Shown here one piece after another: positions 37,458-46,016 of a stretch of DNA of 64,000 nucleotides (position 1 is the stretch's first letter; each line of letters begins with the position of its first letter). The translations under genes were made by a program, and so were the position numbers. The notes below the pieces were generated by a model. The model was not told where the DNA came from, searched no databases, and saw only the letters and a list, made by a program, of their open reading frames with translations. The stretch covers positions 930,001 through 994,000 of the forward strand of contig CAVYYW010000014.1 of NCBI GenBank assembly GCA_963772845.1, given 5' to 3'. This DNA is from CAVYYW01 sp963772845. GTDB lineage: Bacteria; Bacillota; Bacilli; Bacillales; Sporolactobacillaceae.

Positions 37458-37471
37458 AGAAACCGCTTACA
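37458..37471 (-). promoter_or_regulatory. Candidate CcpA cre site
   Basis: On the minus strand TGTAAGCGGTTTCT fits the cre consensus TGWAANCGNTNWCA in all but the last position. It lies between the flavin reductase and the aldolase gene of the hpa operon, so carbon-catabolite control is likely. Confidence 0.5.
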
Positions 37472-37490
37472 AAAATACTGTAGTCCGATT

Positions 37491-37961
37491 TTACGAAGAC
37501 GGTTTCGGGTCAACTCTGACATATTTCCCTTCAAAATAAGCAAGCGGTGTTCCTTTGTTCAGCTTCAGGTCTATCACTTCCCCTACAAATAAAGTGTGAT
37601 CACCCACCTTGATAGACTGATAGACATTACAAATAATACTCGTCAATGCATTTTTTATAAGAGGCACGCCTTGATGCCACTCAAAATCTATCCCATCGTT
37701 TTTCTTTTGGCCTGCAAAGTTCATCGAAACAGCTTCCTGCTCTTCTCTTAGAATACTGACTGCAAACATGTCGCTTTGCTGCATTTTACTGTGCATATGC
37801 GCTTTTTCGTCAATTGATACTGTAATAAGTTTGGGTTTCAAGGAAACAGACATAAAAGCATTGGCTGTCATCCCGTGAATTTGACCACCAACCGACGTGG
37901 TTATTACGGTTACACCAGTTGCGAATTTTCCCATCGCATCTCTAAACGCTCTATCATCCAT
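37491..37961 (-). CDS. hpaC: Flavin reductase component of 4-hydroxyphenylacetate monooxygenase
   Basis: The 156-residue protein is of the flavin-reductase/HpaC type: FATGVTVITT, HGMTANAF-S, LITVSIDEKAH, FAVSILREEQE and VGDHTLFVGEV. It reduces FAD with NADH and passes it to HpaB. The start at ATG 37961 follows GGAGGGAAAG; a longer frame to 37982 lacks such a site. It lies between the regulator gene and the catabolic genes. Confidence 0.88.
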   Translation of the reverse strand: MDDRAFRDAMGKFATGVTVITTSVGGQIHGMTANAFMSVSLKPKLITVSIDEKAHMHSKMQQSDMFAVSILREEQEAVSMNFAGQKKNDGIDFEWHQGVPLIKNALTSIICNVYQSIKVGDHTLFVGEVIDLKLNKGTPLAYFEGKYVRVDPKPSS

Positions 37962-38001
37962 TCTTTCCCTCCTCCTTTTCAAAATTACCTGACCTCTCGT
38001 T

Positions 38002-38454
38002 TCATTTATTGATTTTTTGTCTGATCAAACCGTCAATATTATCACCCATCAGCTTTAAGCATTGTAGAAAACTTTCGAGCTGATCATCCGTTACGCCGTT
38101 GAAAACCTGTTGATAAACGTGTTCAATTTCAGGCTCCAGCAAATCAATCAACGCACGCCCATCTGGTTTTAAATAGACCAGTGATGAACGCCGGTCCTTT
38201 TCATCGGTTTTTCTGTCTATCCAGCTTTTCCTGTCCATATTATCTAGAATTCTTGCTAAAGTCCCTTGGTCTTTTTCGGATTTCTTAGAAAGTTGTTTTT
38301 GAGAGATCCCATCCTTTTCGCCTAAGTATCTTAATACCGTCCATTGTTCAGGTGTAATCCCAAATGGACGTAAATAGACAGACAGGACATATACTATTTT
38401 CCGCCCAGTCAGCACAGTGGGGTATCCGGCGGCAACATCGTATGTATGGTCCAT
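38002..38454 (-). CDS. MarR family transcriptional regulator (HpaR-like)
   Basis: The 150-residue protein has the MarR winged helix: GITPEQWTVLRYL, KQLSKKSEKDQGTLARILD as recognition helix, and the wing DEKDRRSSLVYL. It is the first gene of the hpa operon and has a near-perfect promoter with a palindrome right after the -10, so it probably represses its own operon and responds to an aromatic acid. It could be the equivalent of HpaR of enteric bacteria, by position only. Confidence 0.85.
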   Translation of the reverse strand: MDHTYDVAAGYPTVLTGRKIVYVLSVYLRPFGITPEQWTVLRYLGEKDGISQKQLSKKSEKDQGTLARILDNMDRKSWIDRKTDEKDRRSSLVYLKPDGRALIDLLEPEIEHVYQQVFNGVTDDQLESFLQCLKLMGDNIDGLIRQKINK

Positions 38455-38473
38455 AATGTCACCCCTTCATTTA

Positions 38474-38514
38474 GTTGTCACAACAAGTATATGCACAATA
38501 AAATGAATAGTCAA
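38474..38514 (-). promoter_or_regulatory. hpa operon promoter with palindromic operator
   Basis: On the minus strand TTGACT (38509-38514) and TATACT (38486-38491) are 17 bases apart. Directly downstream, GTTGT-G-ACAAC (38474-38484) is a perfect 5-bp inverted repeat covering the expected start of transcription, as for MarR repression. Confidence 0.7.
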
Positions 38515-38811
38515 ATTAATTTTTATTTTCAAATTAAAAACTTTTTATGCATAAAATAGCCAAATAAATAAATTACTGCTTATCTACCGATTATCACGAT
38601 TTTTTGTTGGAAACTCACTTTCGATTTTTTTAAAATAATAACTAGGTCTGACCTCTCGAAAGTCCACTGGCTTGCTAAAGGTTGAGATCCCTTTGCCATA
38701 TAAGGTCACGATGACGGGATGTACGAGACGCCTCGAAAATGTTCTGTGTATCATTCTAAAATGGAAATATTCAAGGTTCGCGAATAACAAGCCGATTTTT
38801 ACAACTTCCAA
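38515..38811. other. Intergenic stretch between hpaR and nagR
   Basis: No gene is seen. A 14-base palindrome TTTTATGCATAAAA lies at 38543-38556, upstream of the hpaR promoter, and could be a second regulator site. A 75-codon open frame on the minus strand (38584-38811) has no ribosome site and no family features. Confidence 0.4.
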
Positions 38812-38845
38812 AACAAAAAAGCACCAGCATTAGCAGGTGCGAAAA
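38812..38845 (-). terminator. Intrinsic terminator of the nag operon
   Basis: The stem GCACC-a-GC/GC-a-GGTGC is followed on the minus strand by TTTTTTG, 40 bases after nagR. Confidence 0.75.
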
Positions 38846-38881
38846 TGGGAGATGTCTATAAAGTTATTAGAAGCCTAAAAT

Positions 38882-39604
38882 CTATCGCTTTAAATCAACA
38901 ATAAATTTATACCTGTCTGCACGATAAGCCGACTTGACGAGTTCAAGTGGTGTACCGTTGGCCAAAAAAGTGTTACGTTCGATCATTAAAATAGGTGAGC
39001 CTTTTTTTACTTCCAGATATTTTGCCTCGTCCTCTTTTACAGAGACCGCCTCTATTATTTGGTTTGCATGGCCGATTTTCAGTTGAAGTGTTTTTTCAAT
39101 ATATTCATATAGTGACTTGTTAACCAGCTCTTCAGTCAATCCTTTTATTAAATTAGCGGATATTTGCAGACGTTCCACTGCCATTGGCAAGCCATCAGCG
39201 AGACGCACCCGACGAATATCGTAAATAGGATCATGTTCATTGATTCCTAATTTTAAAGCGGCTTCTTTAGGAGAAGCGATTAGATCAAAACCGATCAGCC
39301 GGGTGTCTGGAGAAAGTCCTCTTGAAGTCATTTCTTCAGTAAATCCCGTTAATCCCTGAAGAGGCTGTTCAATTTTTTGTTCTGAAATAAACGTCCCCTT
39401 CCCCTTTAACCTTACTAAAGTTCCCTCATTAACAAGGTTTGAGATCGCTTGTCTAACCGTCATCCTTGATACTTCAAATTGTTCGGTAAATTCCCGTTCA
39501 GACGGAATGGCATCTCCCGGTTTTAACTGGCTGGTATTTATGAGCTGCTTGATATGCTCTTCAATCTGATAGTAAATAGGCACTGGCGATTGTCTGTTTA
39601 TCAT
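38882..39604 (-). CDS. nagR: GntR/HutC family regulator of GlcNAc use
   Basis: The 240-residue protein has an N-terminal GntR helix-turn-helix (AIPSEREFTEQFEVSRMTVRQA) and a UTRA effector domain of the HutC branch (GLSPDTRLIGF, ERNTFLANGTPLEL). NagR (YvoA) of Bacillus represses nag genes and lets go on binding glucosamine 6-phosphate or GlcNAc 6-phosphate. It overlaps nagB by 4 bases. Matching operator-like repeats occur before nagA. Confidence 0.92.
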   Translation of the reverse strand: MINRQSPVPIYYQIEEHIKQLINTSQLKPGDAIPSEREFTEQFEVSRMTVRQAISNLVNEGTLVRLKGKGTFISEQKIEQPLQGLTGFTEEMTSRGLSPDTRLIGFDLIASPKEAALKLGINEHDPIYDIRRVRLADGLPMAVERLQISANLIKGLTEELVNKSLYEYIEKTLQLKIGHANQIIEAVSVKEDEAKYLEVKKGSPILMIERNTFLANGTPLELVKSAYRADRYKFIVDLKR

Positions 39605-40356
39605 AAATCAGTCTCCTTTTCGACGTTAACGATTGAAAGGGCTTCATTGTCGGCAATCAGCGTGACCTTATCATGTCGATTAAGTACAGATGCCGGAAAA
39701 TCCTCATCAGCTTTCTTGCTAGAAAGCAGCCTGGATACTGCTTCCGCTTTTTTTCTGCCGGATGCAAGGAGTAATATCTCTCTGCTTTCCATGATGGTTT
39801 GAATGCCCATGGTAATCGCCTGTTTCGGCACTTCGGCTCTTGCATCGAAAAAACGTGCATTAGCCTCTTGAGTAGACGGTGTCAGTTCAACAAGATGAGT
39901 GCGGGTATCGAATGAGGTGCCAGGCTCGTTAAAACCAATATGGCCATTACGCCCAATTCCGAGAATCTGTAAGTCGATCCCACCCAACGTTTTTATTAAT
40001 TCCTCATATCTCGCGCATTCTTGTTTCACATTCCCCGATAATCCGGATGGAATAAACCTCTGATTGACCGGAAGATTGATTTTATTAAATAGCTTCTCCT
40101 TCATAAAAGAATGATAGCTGTTCGGATGCGCGGGGGTCAGGCCGATATATTCGTCTAAATTCACTGAAGTGACTCGCTTAAAGGATACGTTGTTTTTTTC
40201 ATAAGCTTTAATAAGCTCTTTATACGTTCCAATCGGGGTACTGCCCGTTGCAAGGCCAATTACCAATTCCGGCTTATCTTTGATTTTATCAATGATAAAA
40301 TTTGCAGCCAGTCTGCTAAGGGTTAAATAATTCTCCGCTGCTATGACAGTAATCAT
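39601..40356 (-). CDS. nagB: Glucosamine-6-phosphate deaminase
   Basis: The 251-residue enzyme converts glucosamine 6-phosphate to fructose 6-phosphate and ammonia. GLATGSTP near residue 35, NLDEYIGL, the catalytic GIGRNGHIGFNEP and HLVELTPSTQEAN are all present. Length fits the short Gram-positive form without the allosteric C-terminal extension. An AAAGGATG site precedes the ATG. Confidence 0.95.
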   Translation of the reverse strand: MITVIAAENYLTLSRLAANFIIDKIKDKPELVIGLATGSTPIGTYKELIKAYEKNNVSFKRVTSVNLDEYIGLTPAHPNSYHSFMKEKLFNKINLPVNQRFIPSGLSGNVKQECARYEELIKTLGGIDLQILGIGRNGHIGFNEPGTSFDTRTHLVELTPSTQEANARFFDARAEVPKQAITMGIQTIMESREILLLASGRKKAEAVSRLLSSKKADEDFPASVLNRHDKVTLIADNEALSIVNVEKETDL

Positions 40357-40383
40357 TTTGAAGCATCCTTTCGATAAGTTAGT

Positions 40384-41523
40384 TTACCTCTGCAAATCGT
40401 CATGACCAGCATCATTTTTCTCATTAAGGATAATAAGATCCGCTTCTTTTCCGGCTTCAATGCTTCCCTTGCGATGATAAACATTGAACTGCTTGGCTGG
40501 GTTTTCTGCACCCATTTTTATAATATCTGTGAGATCAGCACCGGTAAACTTCATTGTATTGCGTATTGCATCGTTCATCCTCAGTACACTGCCGGCGAGC
40601 TGTCCTGATGCCAGTTGCGCTTTTCCATCCTTGACAGTCACCTGCTGCCCACCCAAGTCATAGCTTCCGTTATTCAAGCATTTAGCTCGCATCGCATCTG
40701 TAATCAGAATCATCCTATTGCTGCCAATCTGCTGAAAAGAAAGGTTAACAACTTCAGGATGAACATGAAGACCATCCACGATCAGCTCGACAAACAGTCG
40801 GTCCAACATTAAAGCAGCCCCCGCTATTCCTGGTTCTCTATGATGAAGACCTGTCATTCCGTTAAAAAGATGGGTCACCTGCGAGGCACCAGCAGAAACA
40901 GCTTTAGAGGCATCCAGAAAAGTACCGTTACTATGACCTATAGAAGCAACAATCCCCTGACTTGAAAGGTAGTCGATCAGTTCATAAGCATTTTTTATTT
41001 CAGGGGCAATTGTGACGCATTTTATGCGATCACCTGAAAGAAGCTGCCACTTTTTAAAAAGAGAGAGATCTGCATCCAAAATATACTTAAGAGGCTGTGC
41101 GCCTGCTTTCTCTTTATTAATAAAAGGTCCTTCTAAATGAAGACCTAGAATCTCTGCTTGATATAAAGATTGCGACCGCATCACCTCATCTGCATTTACA
41201 AGCGCTTTTTCGATCGTTTCCTGGGACTGAGTGATTGTCGTAGCCAAAAAACTCGTTGTCCCTTCTGCCGGTAATGCTCTGGCTATCCCGTTTAATGCTT
41301 CAGGCGTCGCATCCATCGTATCGTAGCCATCAGCTCCGTGAATATGCCCATCGATCATACCTGGCAAACATTTATAGGAAGGAGGAAACGATAAAAAAGA
41401 ATCGTCTAATTCTAAAGAAGGGATCTCTGAAGAAACAGCAGTAATCTTATCACCAACTATTTCAATTAAACCTTCTTCAATATGGTCGTTTTCAAGATAA
41501 ACTTGCATACCAATTAGTTTCAT
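40384..41523 (-). CDS. nagA: N-acetylglucosamine-6-phosphate deacetylase
   Basis: The 379-residue amidohydrolase has PGMIDGHIHGADGYD with metal-binding His residues, LGLHLEGPFINKEKAGA, SIGHSNGT, THLFNGMTG, and ITDAMRA with the catalytic Asp. It removes acetate from GlcNAc 6-phosphate before NagB. Two ATG codons stand close together; AAAGGAG spacing favours the second at 41523. It is the first gene of the nagA-nagB-nagR operon, under NagR-type operators. Confidence 0.94.
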   Translation of the reverse strand: MKLIGMQVYLENDHIEEGLIEIVGDKITAVSSEIPSLELDDSFLSFPPSYKCLPGMIDGHIHGADGYDTMDATPEALNGIARALPAEGTTSFLATTITQSQETIEKALVNADEVMRSQSLYQAEILGLHLEGPFINKEKAGAQPLKYILDADLSLFKKWQLLSGDRIKCVTIAPEIKNAYELIDYLSSQGIVASIGHSNGTFLDASKAVSAGASQVTHLFNGMTGLHHREPGIAGAALMLDRLFVELIVDGLHVHPEVVNLSFQQIGSNRMILITDAMRAKCLNNGSYDLGGQQVTVKDGKAQLASGQLAGSVLRMNDAIRNTMKFTGADLTDIIKMGAENPAKQFNVYHRKGSIEAGKEADLIILNEKNDAGHDDLQR

Positions 41524-41570
41524 CTGCATCTCCTTTAATCTTTCGGTTTTTTTCTACAATATCATAAAAT

Positions 41571-41596
41571 TTTATAGATGTATAGACATCTATAAA
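41571..41596 (-). promoter_or_regulatory. NagR-type operator in the nagA promoter
   Basis: A 26-base perfect palindrome has arms TTTATAGATGT and ACATCTATAAA around ATAG. It overlaps the probable nagA promoter (-10 TATGAT, about 20 bases closer to the gene). The core TATAGAC is the core of known NagR sites. Confidence 0.75.
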
Positions 41597-41699
41597 ATAA
41601 ACAAAAACTATTAAATAGCAAACCTATAAGTGAACGGAGAAAATATTTACTTAACCACAGGGTTCTTTGTAGTTAATAACGCTACATTTCAATTATTAT

Positions 41700-42110
41700 T
41701 ATAGTTGTCTATACATCTATATTATTATTTTAACCTCTTTGGTGCTATTAATGGTATAGACATTCGTAATTCCGTATGTTGTTAATTTTAATAAATCAAT
41801 TCAATCATATGTATAGACGTTTGATGTTACATCAATTTTTTCAAAATGCTTAAATTTCTATACCTGTATAAGACGACTCTTGGAGAGGCAAATATGCTTG
41901 TTTTTTACACTACATTGGGAAGTTTATGATGCTGTCGATCTTCGTGTTTCCGGCAGCGGGGCTTTTACTGAGGCTCTGTCAGCCAGATCTGTTGGATATT
42001 TCATTTATTGCTAAGAAAAATTGTTCAATCAAATGTGAACCCTGGTAACCTAACAAAGAAGGAACCTTATTAAACGAGAATCACCAAAGTACTTTTACAT
42101 CTATAGACTT
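41700..42110. promoter_or_regulatory. Cluster of further NagR-type sites
   Basis: The core TATAGAC or its complement recurs near 41707 (GTTGTCTATACATCTATA), 41754 (ATGGTATAGACATT), 41811 (ATGTATAGACGTTT), 41858 (TTTCTATACCTG, partial) and 42098 (ACATCTATAGACTTAT). Those at 41754-41870 sit directly before the start of the nagP remnant; the last lies inside its decayed part. Confidence 0.6.
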
Positions 42111-42327
42111 ATATCCCCCTCTCAAGGGAACACTTTTACCCATTACTGACGTAGCGGATGATTCTTTTTCTCAAAAGTTGATGGGGGACGGTTTTGCAAT
42201 TGATCCTGCAGATGGTCTTGTTGTTTCGCCTGTTAAAGGAAAAACCAAAAAAATATTTCCGACTAATGTGAAGGTATTAAAACCAAATCCCCTTCCCTTG
42301 TTATCCCCGTTGTATTTACAAACTTAG
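41894..42327 (+). pseudogene. Remnant of a GlcNAc-type PTS transporter gene (nagP-like)
   Basis: After a GGAGAGG site an ATG at 41894 begins a piece that, with small frame corrections, reads LHYIGKFMMLSIFVFPAAG and LLLRLCQPDLLDI, the N-terminus of a glucose/GlcNAc-class EIIC domain. The next recognisable part (42116-42327) reads LKGTLLPITDVADDSFSQKL, then MGDGFAIDPADG, the start of an EIIA(Glc)-type domain, and soon ends. More than 75 percent of a normal gene is missing. It lies divergently from nagA with NagR-type sites between, as an intact transporter gene would. Confidence 0.8.
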
Positions 42328-42414
42328 AAGCAAACTAACGAGCTGAGCTTCTCAAAACAGGCAGAGTTGAAAGAGAAGACAAAAAGAGTATCACCTTTAA
42401 ATAATTGATTCGTT

Positions 42415-42455
42415 AAAAACAGACTTTCGAGTGCGTCTAGATAGTCTGGTTTTTT
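42415..42455 (+). terminator. Intrinsic terminator, probably of the former PTS gene
   Basis: AAAACAGACT pairs with AGTCTG-GTTTTTT around a long loop; a T run follows. Confidence 0.6.
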
Positions 42456-42787
42456 GCTTTGATTTATTTTTGTCTTTTGCGTAAACAAAGTTGTTATTCC
42501 ATGATACTAATCAAACGGAACCTGGCGCTCATACTCGCTCAATAGCGAGTTTTTAAAGTCTCGAACTTCTAATTAAGGTTTATGCTGGCAGGATTAGTGG
42601 AATCCTTTACAAGTAACTGTGTCCCATATGCAAAAAACGTTTTAATAATGACTCTTTTCACCTCTCACTTATAAATTAAATTAAGCAAATATTAATAATT
42701 TATCATTAAGCTTTTAGTAGGCTGAATGCAATGGACACAAACATAATATTTCAACGATAATATATTACTGACGAAGGAGGCGAAGGC

Positions 42788-43789
42788 GTGAAGCAGCGAG
42801 ACTTTTATTTCGATAACGCCAAATTCATACTGATTTTGTTTGTCGTGTTTGGTCACAGCATCAGCCCTCTTAAAGGCGAACATGAAAATCTCTATACAGT
42901 TTACAAGTTCATCTATTTATTTCATATGCCTGCTTTCATCCTTATCGCAGGCTATTTCTCAAAGAATTTCCACAAGCCAGGTTATATACGAAAAGCTTTC
43001 ATGAGAACCATTGTGCCATATATGATCTTTCAGACGATTTATAATTTCTATTATTACTTGACTGGGTATGAGAAACATTTTACCTTTAGTGTTTTTCAGC
43101 CCCATTGGTCGCTTTGGTTTCTAATCAGCTTATTTTGCTGGTATCTTATGCTTATTCCTTTTGCAAAATTAAAAAAATACGGGATTATTGCAGCGTTTGC
43201 TTTAGGTATTGGAGCGGGCTATTTTAGCGAAATTGGTTCGTATTTGAGTATTGAAAGAACCCTTGTTTTTTTCCCGATGTTTTATCTTGGATACTATTTA
43301 AAGAAAGAGCATTTTCATTATCTTAGAAACCGGGTAAAGAAATGGCGTTCAGCACTGGTACTTGCTTTAATATTAATCGGCTGCTATTATGCTTTTCCAG
43401 ATAGCCTGAAAGAGTGGCTTCTTGGTGTTTCCTCTTATTCAGCTTTAGGCGTATCCAATTTTGCAGGCGGATTCTACCGATTAGCCTTCTATGCCGCAAT
43501 GCTTTTAACAACGTTTAGTGTCCTAACACTTATTCCGCAAAAACAGTATAACTTTACGTCTTTAGGTGGGAAAACACTCTATATTTACCTGTTGCATGGT
43601 TTTTTCATAAAAACCATAACTCTGTCTTCAAATTACAGTAAAATTCAGCATATCGCCCAATACGTTGCGCTATTTGTAGCCTGCATCGGACTATGTTACC
43701 TCCTTGCAAGCAAACCGGTTAGAATCTTAGCCAAGCCGCTTATTGAACTAAAATGGCCATATGCTAAACAGAATAAAGACACCATTTAA
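42788..43789 (+). CDS. Acyltransferase 3 family membrane protein
   Basis: The 333-residue protein has about ten hydrophobic segments and the family's starting block RDFYFDNAKFILILFVVFGH with the conserved His, followed by FHMPAFILIAGYFSKN. This branch resembles small-sugar or wall-polymer O-acetyltransferases (fucose 4-O-acetylase-like). It starts with GTG after AAGGAGG. It stands alone. The acceptor is unknown. Confidence 0.82.
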   Translation: MKQRDFYFDNAKFILILFVVFGHSISPLKGEHENLYTVYKFIYLFHMPAFILIAGYFSKNFHKPGYIRKAFMRTIVPYMIFQTIYNFYYYLTGYEKHFTFSVFQPHWSLWFLISLFCWYLMLIPFAKLKKYGIIAAFALGIGAGYFSEIGSYLSIERTLVFFPMFYLGYYLKKEHFHYLRNRVKKWRSALVLALILIGCYYAFPDSLKEWLLGVSSYSALGVSNFAGGFYRLAFYAAMLLTTFSVLTLIPQKQYNFTSLGGKTLYIYLLHGFFIKTITLSSNYSKIQHIAQYVALFVACIGLCYLLASKPVRILAKPLIELKWPYAKQNKDTI

Positions 43790-43793
43790 GGTT

Positions 43794-43826
43794 AAAACCG
43801 CAGGATTCGTTATCCTGCGGTTTTCT
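43794..43826. terminator. Bidirectional terminator
   Basis: A 13-bp stem AAAACCGCAGGAT and its complement close a 5-base loop between the two convergent genes. Confidence 0.9.
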
Positions 43827-43827
43827 T

Positions 43828-44673
43828 TTAAAAAAGTTTTAATTGCTTTGCAGCCAGATCGGAATATTCTACTCCCATGAGATCGATCATTTGCTTAGCG
43901 TTACGAGCAGCGTCGCCACCGGAATTATTGTTAAACATTACATAAACATCTTTTGTTCGTTTCTGAAGTTCATTTAATCTTTCCTTCCACCCTAACAACT
44001 CATGAGAGTTATAACGGTATAGATAGCGAACTTCTCTCCAGTTGTCCTGTTTTTTATTTACCCACCCCTCTGTATTCCGGCCATGCAGCCGAACAAGCGC
44101 CTTTTCTTTATCAGTCGATGCTGTAACAATGGGTACTGAGCCTGCTCCTGCTTGAGGTTCATCACAGACCGTATGAATCCACTTTTCTTTCTTCATAAAT
44201 TCAATCGTATTTTCTCTCATATCATCTGTAAACCACGATTGATGCCTGAATTCTAAAGCCACTGGCAAGTCCCCTATTAGTTCCCTTGTATACCTCAACA
44301 GCTGAATGTTTTGTTTTTGGCAGTCAAACCAAGGAGGATATTGAAATAAGAGCATGCCAAGCTTGCCACTATCAACTAATGATTGTAAAGAAGACTTAAA
44401 CAATGTCATCTGTTCTTTTAAACCGCCGGCGGTTAGTTTTTCATTTCTCTTATGCCCAGTCAAGCCTTGGTAAGCTTTGACGATAAATTTGAAGGAGTCT
44501 GGAGTTTCTTTTACCCAGTTAACATAATTATTTTCTGGTAAAATAGCATAGAACGAACTGTCACATTCCACAATTGGGAAATGACTGCTATACATTTGAA
44601 GTTTTGTTCCGCGGGCAGGTTTTTCATATATGTCATCATGATCACCCCAACCTGTCAGTCCAATATAAATCAT
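43828..44673 (-). CDS. DUF72 family protein (YunF-like)
   Basis: The 281-residue protein has the DUF72 blocks IYIGLTGWGDHDDIY, FPIVECDSSFYAI, KFIVKAYQGLTGH, LLFQYPPWFDC, ALEFRHQSWF, VRLHGRNTEGW and VMFNNNSGGDAARNA. The fold is a TIM barrel related to endonuclease-IV-like enzymes. The biochemical role is not known. It stands alone between terminators. Confidence 0.85.
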   Translation of the reverse strand: MIYIGLTGWGDHDDIYEKPARGTKLQMYSSHFPIVECDSSFYAILPENNYVNWVKETPDSFKFIVKAYQGLTGHKRNEKLTAGGLKEQMTLFKSSLQSLVDSGKLGMLLFQYPPWFDCQKQNIQLLRYTRELIGDLPVALEFRHQSWFTDDMRENTIEFMKKEKWIHTVCDEPQAGAGSVPIVTASTDKEKALVRLHGRNTEGWVNKKQDNWREVRYLYRYNSHELLGWKERLNELQKRTKDVYVMFNNNSGGDAARNAKQMIDLMGVEYSDLAAKQLKLF

Positions 44674-44756
44674 AAAGATCTCCTTAAGCTTTTTTTCTAA
44701 TCATATCGACTCCATAACAGAGAAACAACCCTATTTTTTAAGTCAAAACACCAATA

Positions 44757-44800
44757 AATAAGAGAATCACATCCTATTCAGAAAGTGATTCTCTTATTAT
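44757..44800 (-). terminator. Intrinsic terminator of the telA/yceG unit
   Basis: A perfect 14-bp stem AATAAGAGAATCAC/GTGATTCTCTTATT lies about 85 bases downstream of telA. Confidence 0.75.
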
Positions 44801-44881
44801 TTCAAATTATTTATACCATACATACTTTCTATCCAAATTAAAACGTATGACTGCATTTAGCCGCTTTCCGTTATCGTCTGC

Positions 44882-46000
44882 TTATTTATTTTGGTATTGC
44901 CGTGAAGCCTTGTTTTTCATTTCATTATAATTGTTTTGAAGCTCTTCCAGCCGTTGTTTTCCAGACTCACGATTTTTCTTATTTTCTTCTTCAATTGCTT
45001 TCGTTTCTTCAAGGCCATTCATTATTATTCCCCAGGTTTCTTCAATCGTTTCAATTTTAATGCTAGGGTTACCAGCAAGTTTCGCTATCTCAGCGCTTTG
45101 ACTGGAGACATTTTGCGCATTGCGAATCAGCATTTCATTTGTCCGTCTGTCCAGCTCATTCATGGAATCAGCAACTAACTTTTGACGTTTCACAGCAATC
45201 GCATTGATCAGACCCGTTTTAAAAATAGGAATCGTAGTAACAAACGCAGAATTTATCTTAGCGATAAGCTTCGTATTGCCCCGCTGCAACAACCTGATTT
45301 GTGGTGAAGACTGGAAAGCGACCTGTTTGGCCATTTCTAAATCATAGGCTCTCTGTTCAATTAACTCTAAGGCATTTTTTGCAGTATCCAGTTCCATAGA
45401 GGCAATTTGGTCCATCGATTCAGCTTTTTTCTCAAGCTGCGGGATTGTATTCTTCTTTACATCTTCTATTTTTAATTCAGCAGCGACAATATATTTCTCT
45501 AGTTCAAGATAGTACTTGAAATTCTCATCATATAGTTGCTCAAGGGTAGCAGTAGAATTTTTCATTTCATTTTCATATTTTTTTATTTCAATGTAGACTT
45601 TATCTATTTCTCCACCCATTGTTTGATATTTGGCCATAATTCTTTCAATCATTTTCTTTCCTTTTCCAAATATTTTTGAGAATAAGCCTTTTTCTTCTGC
45701 AAAATCTTTACTATCGAATTTATCCATTATTTTACCTAATTGCTTAAGTAGAACACTGGACTCCTCCATGCTGCTTGACTTTACTGTATTTAAAACCCTG
45801 CTTGCAAATGCTGAAACCTCATTAGCAGGTTCTTTTCCGAATTCCAAGAGTGAAATTTGATCCTTTGTATCAATACTTTGAGACAGACGGATAACTTCTG
45901 GATCCTTTTGAAGCTTTAGCTTGATGTCTGAAGTGTTTTGCAAAGCTTCTTCTTTCTTTTCAAGATCAAGGGTTTCTAATTCATTGGTATTTACAGACAT
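44882..46000 (-). CDS. TelA-type toxic anion resistance protein (YceH-like)
   Basis: The 372-residue protein belongs to the TelA/KlaA family. It is long and helical with coiled-coil stretches. Family blocks seen are SLLEFGKEPANEVSAFA near the start, QIRLLQRGNTKLIAKINSAF and TIPIFKTGLINAIAVKRQK. In B. subtilis the equivalent is YceH, last in the yceC-H operon. Its action is unresolved; the family is tied to tellurite and toxic-anion resistance and stress. It lies 16 bases after yceG with a GAAAGGGG site. Confidence 0.9.
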   Translation of the reverse strand: MSVNTNELETLDLEKKEEALQNTSDIKLKLQKDPEVIRLSQSIDTKDQISLLEFGKEPANEVSAFASRVLNTVKSSSMEESSVLLKQLGKIMDKFDSKDFAEEKGLFSKIFGKGKKMIERIMAKYQTMGGEIDKVYIEIKKYENEMKNSTATLEQLYDENFKYYLELEKYIVAAELKIEDVKKNTIPQLEKKAESMDQIASMELDTAKNALELIEQRAYDLEMAKQVAFQSSPQIRLLQRGNTKLIAKINSAFVTTIPIFKTGLINAIAVKRQKLVADSMNELDRRTNEMLIRNAQNVSSQSAEIAKLAGNPSIKIETIEETWGIIMNGLEETKAIEEENKKNRESGKQRLEELQNNYNEMKNKASRQYQNK

Positions 46001-46016
46001 ATTGCTATTTCCCCTT

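Noticed and set aside
41926..42056. Stop codons in the nagP remnant as selenocysteine codons
   Set aside because: The sequence has lost most of its domains and has frame changes as well, so it is plain decay.
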